Of a stretch of DNA of 8,817 nucleotides, positions 6,211 through 8,817 are shown one piece after another (position 1 is the stretch's first letter; the number at the start of each line of letters is the position of its first letter). Source of the stretch: JAWXBR01 sp046595995 (lineage in GTDB: Bacteria; Bacteroidota; Ignavibacteria; Kapaibacteriales; Kapaibacteriaceae); contig JBKJNB010000085.1 in the NCBI GenBank assembly GCA_046595995.1, forward strand, positions 1-8,817, read 5' to 3'. The position numbers were made by a program, and so were the translations under genes. A model generated the notes under the pieces. That model saw nothing but the letters and a program-made list of their open reading frames with translations, was not told the DNA's origin and searched no databases.

Positions 6211-8532
6211 TTAGCGATGAATGCTAAGAGGAAGTGCGAAAGCTGTCGTGCCGTTGCTTACATGAACCATAACCATGCCAGCTGGCAGTGATAAGAGGTT
6301 CAGTTGAGCCGAGGCCAGACCAGCTGTTACGTCAACAACATTCGTGAACAACACGACACCCTGCATGTCTACAACCTTGATGATGGCTGTACCTGTTGTC
6401 GCAGTGAAGGACACCGTAGCTGACGACGTAGCAGGGTTTGGATACAGTCCAACGTCCTTGCCAACGCGATCTACAGGAACCTCAACACCAGTGACAGCAG
6501 CGCGCAGACCAACCGAGATTTGTTGATCGATGCGAGCTAAGCCATCAACGGTAACCATTTGCTCGGCGTTGTCGAAATCGAAGCGGTTGATGTTCAGTGT
6601 TGCGTCACCAGTTCCCATTGTTGACAATTCATACGCTCCGTCGTTTTCAGAGAATGCGAAGTCTACAACTTCGCCGTTGACTGTTGCAACAACAAGTGCA
6701 CCGATGATACCATTCGCTTCTTCTGCTTGAACTTGACCATCGCCCTTGGCAACCTTACCAACTGGAGCCACGATGCCACCGCGCTTGTCAAACACCCAAC
6801 CGTGGATTTTGCCACGTCCGTGTTCGCCCTTGATTGCGTGCAGACGAATGTCGTGCTGGATTGTGATCATTACTTCAGCAACTTCGATGTGCGTCGCGTG
6901 CTGCCACTTGATTGCGGCCTTGCCGCCAGCGACGTACCAGCCTGGTACGAACGGACGTTCTGCAGGAGTGCCAAGTACCACGTAGTTGCCTGGAATCAGG
7001 TTTTCGAAGGCATAGTATCCTTCTTCATTTGTTTCAACAGTTACTGACCAGCGACGATCGAGGTCTTTGTGGCCGTCGCTCTTTACGAGGTACGCCGTGA
7101 CCTTGCCTTTAACGCCTGCTTCTGTTTCGTGGTTCATGAGGCGACCACTGAAGCCGTTGTCGTAGTCTGGACGAGGCTCGAGTGTGAAGTTGATGCCCTC
7201 GATATTCTCAGTGAGCGTAATCCTTGTTGCGGCTGTGATATCACCAGTTTCTTCCCAGTACTCGCCTAGGTAAAGAGAGATCGTGTTCGCAGCACCAGTT
7301 GCCTGTGCGTAGGCGATAAACGAGATGCCTTCTGGAAGCTTTACTTCGTAGTAGCCTTCAGCATTCGCTTCTACGATGCGGTGCAGGATGTTGTGGTCGA
7401 TGTTGACGTCTGTCTTCAGACGAGCATCGAATTTCACAGTGCCTCTCAGGCCTTCGCCTGTTACTGCATCTGTGATGCGACCCTTTACGACGAGCATCTT
7501 TGCCTCTGGACGTCCTTCGACGGAGAAGTTGATTTCCACGCGAGGTGTCGTACAGACCGCTACTACTGTCGTAGCATCTGCAATTTCAGCTACATCTGCA
7601 TACCATTCAGAGATAAAGCTAGCACCTTCGATGCGCAGCTTGTATGAACCTGCAGGAACCTTCAGAACGTAAACGCCTTGACGCAATTCTGCCTTGTATA
7701 CAGGCACGTACTTCGTGTTTGCTGGGTCATCGCCATGGGTGCGCCATGCAACTACAACGCCCTTCATGACTGATTCGACGGTGCCATCGAATGTCACCTT
7801 GCCGGTAATGGTCACACATACTTCTGGTTTCGGTTCGTCTTCGCCCTTGATCTCAAGAACATAGATCTGATATCCGGATATAACAACTCCGCCAACCATC
7901 AGCTTTGCAATAATCTTGATTTCGTAGCGGCCAGCCCTTGGTGTTGCCCAAGTAACAACGCCCGTTGTTGAGTCGATTTCCATGCCGTCAGGACCATGAC
8001 TCAAGTCGTAGGTAATCGTGCCAGCAGTGGTTGATGTAGCCTTCGCTTCGTAGCGATATGGAGTGCCCACAGCACCGACGCGTTTTGGCTCGGTAATGAA
8101 CTTCACAAGTCTATCGTCGCCAGTGTTGCCATTCAGATTTACAACTTTAATGCGTGAGCGGTCGGCCGAGCCATCCGCATTAAACGCGATAACGTAGAAT
8201 GTGTACACGCCTGCGTCAAGATTTTCAACCTTGAACGTGTACTTGCCGCGTGGCTCGTTTGCACGTGCCTCAACGGTGCCGATTTTTTTGAACGCCGAAG
8301 GTTCTTCGGTTTCGCCCTTAGCGATGTACACATCAAAGCCAGTAGCTGGAGTACCTTCGTGTGCCATGTACCAATAGAGTGTTACGTACTTCGCTCCGCC
8401 GCTTGGCTCGGCTGATACGAATGCGTTGAATTCGACTGCTGAGCGTGGTGCTTCAGCAAAAACCGACGTTGCGCCCAGGATCAGCGTCAGAATGACGAGC
8501 CAGGCACGAGAGAGAGAATTAGCCGTTCGCAT
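6211..8532 (-). CDS. Large modular secreted protein: FnIII-like, Ig-like, carboxypeptidase-regulatory-like modules, T9SS tail
   Basis: This is a 773-residue predicted surface or secreted protein with no catalytic motif recognised. The ATG at 8532 is chosen because GGAGG precedes it by 7 nt and it begins a clean signal peptide (1-26, ending TSVFA before EAP). The same frame stays open upstream to an ATG at 8658, but that extension would overlap the preceding gene and bury the signal peptide. Domains: FnIII-like at about 31-133 (closing VYTFYVIAFNADGSA); a putative Ig/cadherin-like domain at about 143-228 (VGTPYRYEAKA, DSTTGVVTW); then four carboxypeptidase-regulatory/Cna-B-like beta modules near 238-338, 345-452, 460-565 and 573-680. 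Signs of these modules are GRITDAVTGEGLRG, NAEGYYEVKLPEG and NEEGYYAFENLIPGNY. A T9SS type A domain starts at YPNPATSS (697). The only two cysteines of the mature protein bracket the first module. Likely role is adhesion, a surface layer or scaffolding (inference). Confidence 0.92.
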   Translation of the reverse strand: MRTANSLSRAWLVILTLILGATSVFAEAPRSAVEFNAFVSAEPSGGAKYVTLYWYMAHEGTPATGFDVYIAKGETEEPSAFKKIGTVEARANEPRGKYTFKVENLDAGVYTFYVIAFNADGSADRSRIKVVNLNGNTGDDRLVKFITEPKRVGAVGTPYRYEAKATSTTAGTITYDLSHGPDGMEIDSTTGVVTWATPRAGRYEIKIIAKLMVGGVVISGYQIYVLEIKGEDEPKPEVCVTITGKVTFDGTVESVMKGVVVAWRTHGDDPANTKYVPVYKAELRQGVYVLKVPAGSYKLRIEGASFISEWYADVAEIADATTVVAVCTTPRVEINFSVEGRPEAKMLVVKGRITDAVTGEGLRGTVKFDARLKTDVNIDHNILHRIVEANAEGYYEVKLPEGISFIAYAQATGAANTISLYLGEYWEETGDITAATRITLTENIEGINFTLEPRPDYDNGFSGRLMNHETEAGVKGKVTAYLVKSDGHKDLDRRWSVTVETNEEGYYAFENLIPGNYVVLGTPAERPFVPGWYVAGGKAAIKWQHATHIEVAEVMITIQHDIRLHAIKGEHGRGKIHGWVFDKRGGIVAPVGKVAKGDGQVQAEEANGIIGALVVATVNGEVVDFAFSENDGAYELSTMGTGDATLNINRFDFDNAEQMVTVDGLARIDQQISVGLRAAVTGVEVPVDRVGKDVGLYPNPATSSATVSFTATTGTAIIKVVDMQGVVLFTNVVDVTAGLASAQLNLLSLPAGMVMVHVSNGTTAFALPLSIHR

Positions 8533-8538
8533 GAACAA

Positions 8539-8543
8539 CCTCC
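8539..8543 (-). promoter_or_regulatory. Strong Shine-Dalgarno site deciding the start at 8532
   Basis: The minus strand reads CCGGAGGTTGTTC-ATG. GGAGG lies 7 nt before the ATG at 8532 and is the best ribosome site in the window. It rejects the longer open frame that begins at 8658. Confidence 0.8.
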
Positions 8544-8585
8544 GGATGGGACAATGAGAGTTAGTTTCAGGTGGGAATCGTAGGC

Positions 8586-8591
8586 ATAATA
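8586..8591 (-). promoter_or_regulatory. Possible -10 box for the modular protein gene
   Basis: TATTAT on the minus strand (5 of 6 matches to TATAAT) lies in the 85-bp gap upstream of the ATG at 8532 and would give a leader of roughly 45-50 nt. No good -35 hexamer is found at 16-18 bp, so the call is weak. Confidence 0.25.
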
Positions 8592-8600
8592 CCGGTTCCC

Positions 8601-8619
8601 AGACCTTCGTTACAGGTCT
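8601..8619 (-). terminator. Small hairpin at the end of the upstream partial gene
   Basis: On the minus strand AGACCT (starting within the TAG stop codon) pairs perfectly with AGGTCT across a 7-nt loop GTAACGA. No T-tract follows; the next bases are GGGAACC. It may be a weak terminator or an mRNA-stabilising stem between this gene and the downstream modular protein gene. Confidence 0.35.
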
Positions 8620-8817
8620 ACGGAATAACGTCGTACTTGTAGCCGAAGGTGGATTCATCGAGCACGGCTGCGGGGGTGTTTTTTCCGTCGGTTACGATGG
8701 AAAACGGCGCCATTACGTCGTTCAGATTCGTTCCCATCGGTCCACCCGATACCGGAGCGTACACCTTGCCGTGGCGCTTCATCCATGCGCTCCGGTATCG
8801 GGTGGACCGATGGGAAC
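8618..8817 (-). CDS. C-terminal end of an unrecognised protein (partial)
   Basis: A minus-strand frame is open from the window end to TAG at 8618-8620, about 65 codons. The last 48 residues read like real protein, for example VYAPVSGGPMGTNLNDVMAP, then a stretch ending FGYKYDVIP. The first codons lie in the right arm of a perfect inverted repeat and read as a run rich in Arg and Ser, which looks like reversed coding sequence. The upstream part may therefore not be genuine. An ATG at 8782 with GGAG 7 nt before it could also start a 54-residue ORF, but the region reads better as the tail of a longer gene. No family is recognised. It is co-directional with the modular protein gene, 85 bp upstream of it. 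Confidence 0.55.
   Translation of the reverse strand, partial: SHRSTRYRSAWMKRHGKVYAPVSGGPMGTNLNDVMAPFSIVTDGKNTPAAVLDESTFGYKYDVIP
8730..8817. repeat. Perfect 30-bp inverted repeat reaching the window end
   Basis: The 30 bases at 8730-8759 (beginning GTTCCCATCGG, ending CCGGAGCG) are the exact reverse complement of 8788-8817, with a 28-bp spacer between. The right arm ends exactly at the last base of the window. The left arm is in-frame coding sequence (APVSGGPMGT region). A perfect match of this length over coding DNA, stopping at the sequence end, is most easily explained as an assembly or amplification fold-back, though a real stem-loop cannot be excluded. Confidence 0.9.

Noticed and set aside
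8533..8658. In-frame N-terminal extension of the modular protein to an ATG at 8658
   Set aside because: It would overlap the preceding gene's end, has no ribosome site, and would bury a clear signal peptide. The ATG at 8532 has GGAGG at 7 nt.

Overview
The window suggests a bacterium of the Bacteroidota/Chlorobiota (FCB) lineage. Two predicted exported proteins end in a type IX secretion system (T9SS) type A sorting domain, which has the form 'xPNPA…' followed by a beta-rich tail ending near 'ALPL'. That system is known mainly from this group. GC content looks moderate (about half, by eye). Several genes carry Shine-Dalgarno sites and others carry none, and one intergenic region has motifs of the Bacteroidota promoter type (TAnnTTTG). 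A deep branch such as Kapabacteria/Ignavibacteria-like lineages would fit, but this is inference and no marker gene fixes it.

Layout from left to right: (1) 1-1277, minus strand, the N-terminal ~425 residues of a membrane-bound ion-pumping pyrophosphatase, cut by the window edge. (2) 1354-1427, plus strand, tRNA-Val(GAC). (3) 1428-2696, minus strand, a eukaryote-like citrate synthase whose stop codon directly abuts the tRNA 3' end. (4) 2781-4124, plus strand, an ABC-2/NatB-type permease with a Met/Gln-rich loop and no ATPase beside it. (5) 4173-6137, minus strand, a secreted M1-family zinc metallopeptidase with a T9SS tail. (6) 6155-6188, a strong intrinsic terminator on the minus strand. (7) 6211-8532, minus strand, a large modular secreted protein (FnIII-like, Ig-like, four carboxypeptidase-regulatory-like modules, T9SS tail). 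(8) 8618-8817, minus strand, the 3' end of an unrecognised gene, inside which a perfect 30-bp inverted repeat runs exactly to the window end.

The genes do not form one pathway. Pyrophosphatase and citrate synthase are core energy and carbon metabolism genes. The permease is an inner-membrane exporter part. The two T9SS substrates are cell-surface or secreted proteins and could share transcription if the terminator between them leaks. I found no phage, transposase, CRISPR or defence genes. The most unusual items are architectural: the fold-back repeat at the right edge, the tRNA lodged with zero gap against citrate synthase, a symmetric divergent promoter-like palindrome, the Met-rich loop in the orphan permease, and a terminator placed almost on top of the next gene's start.
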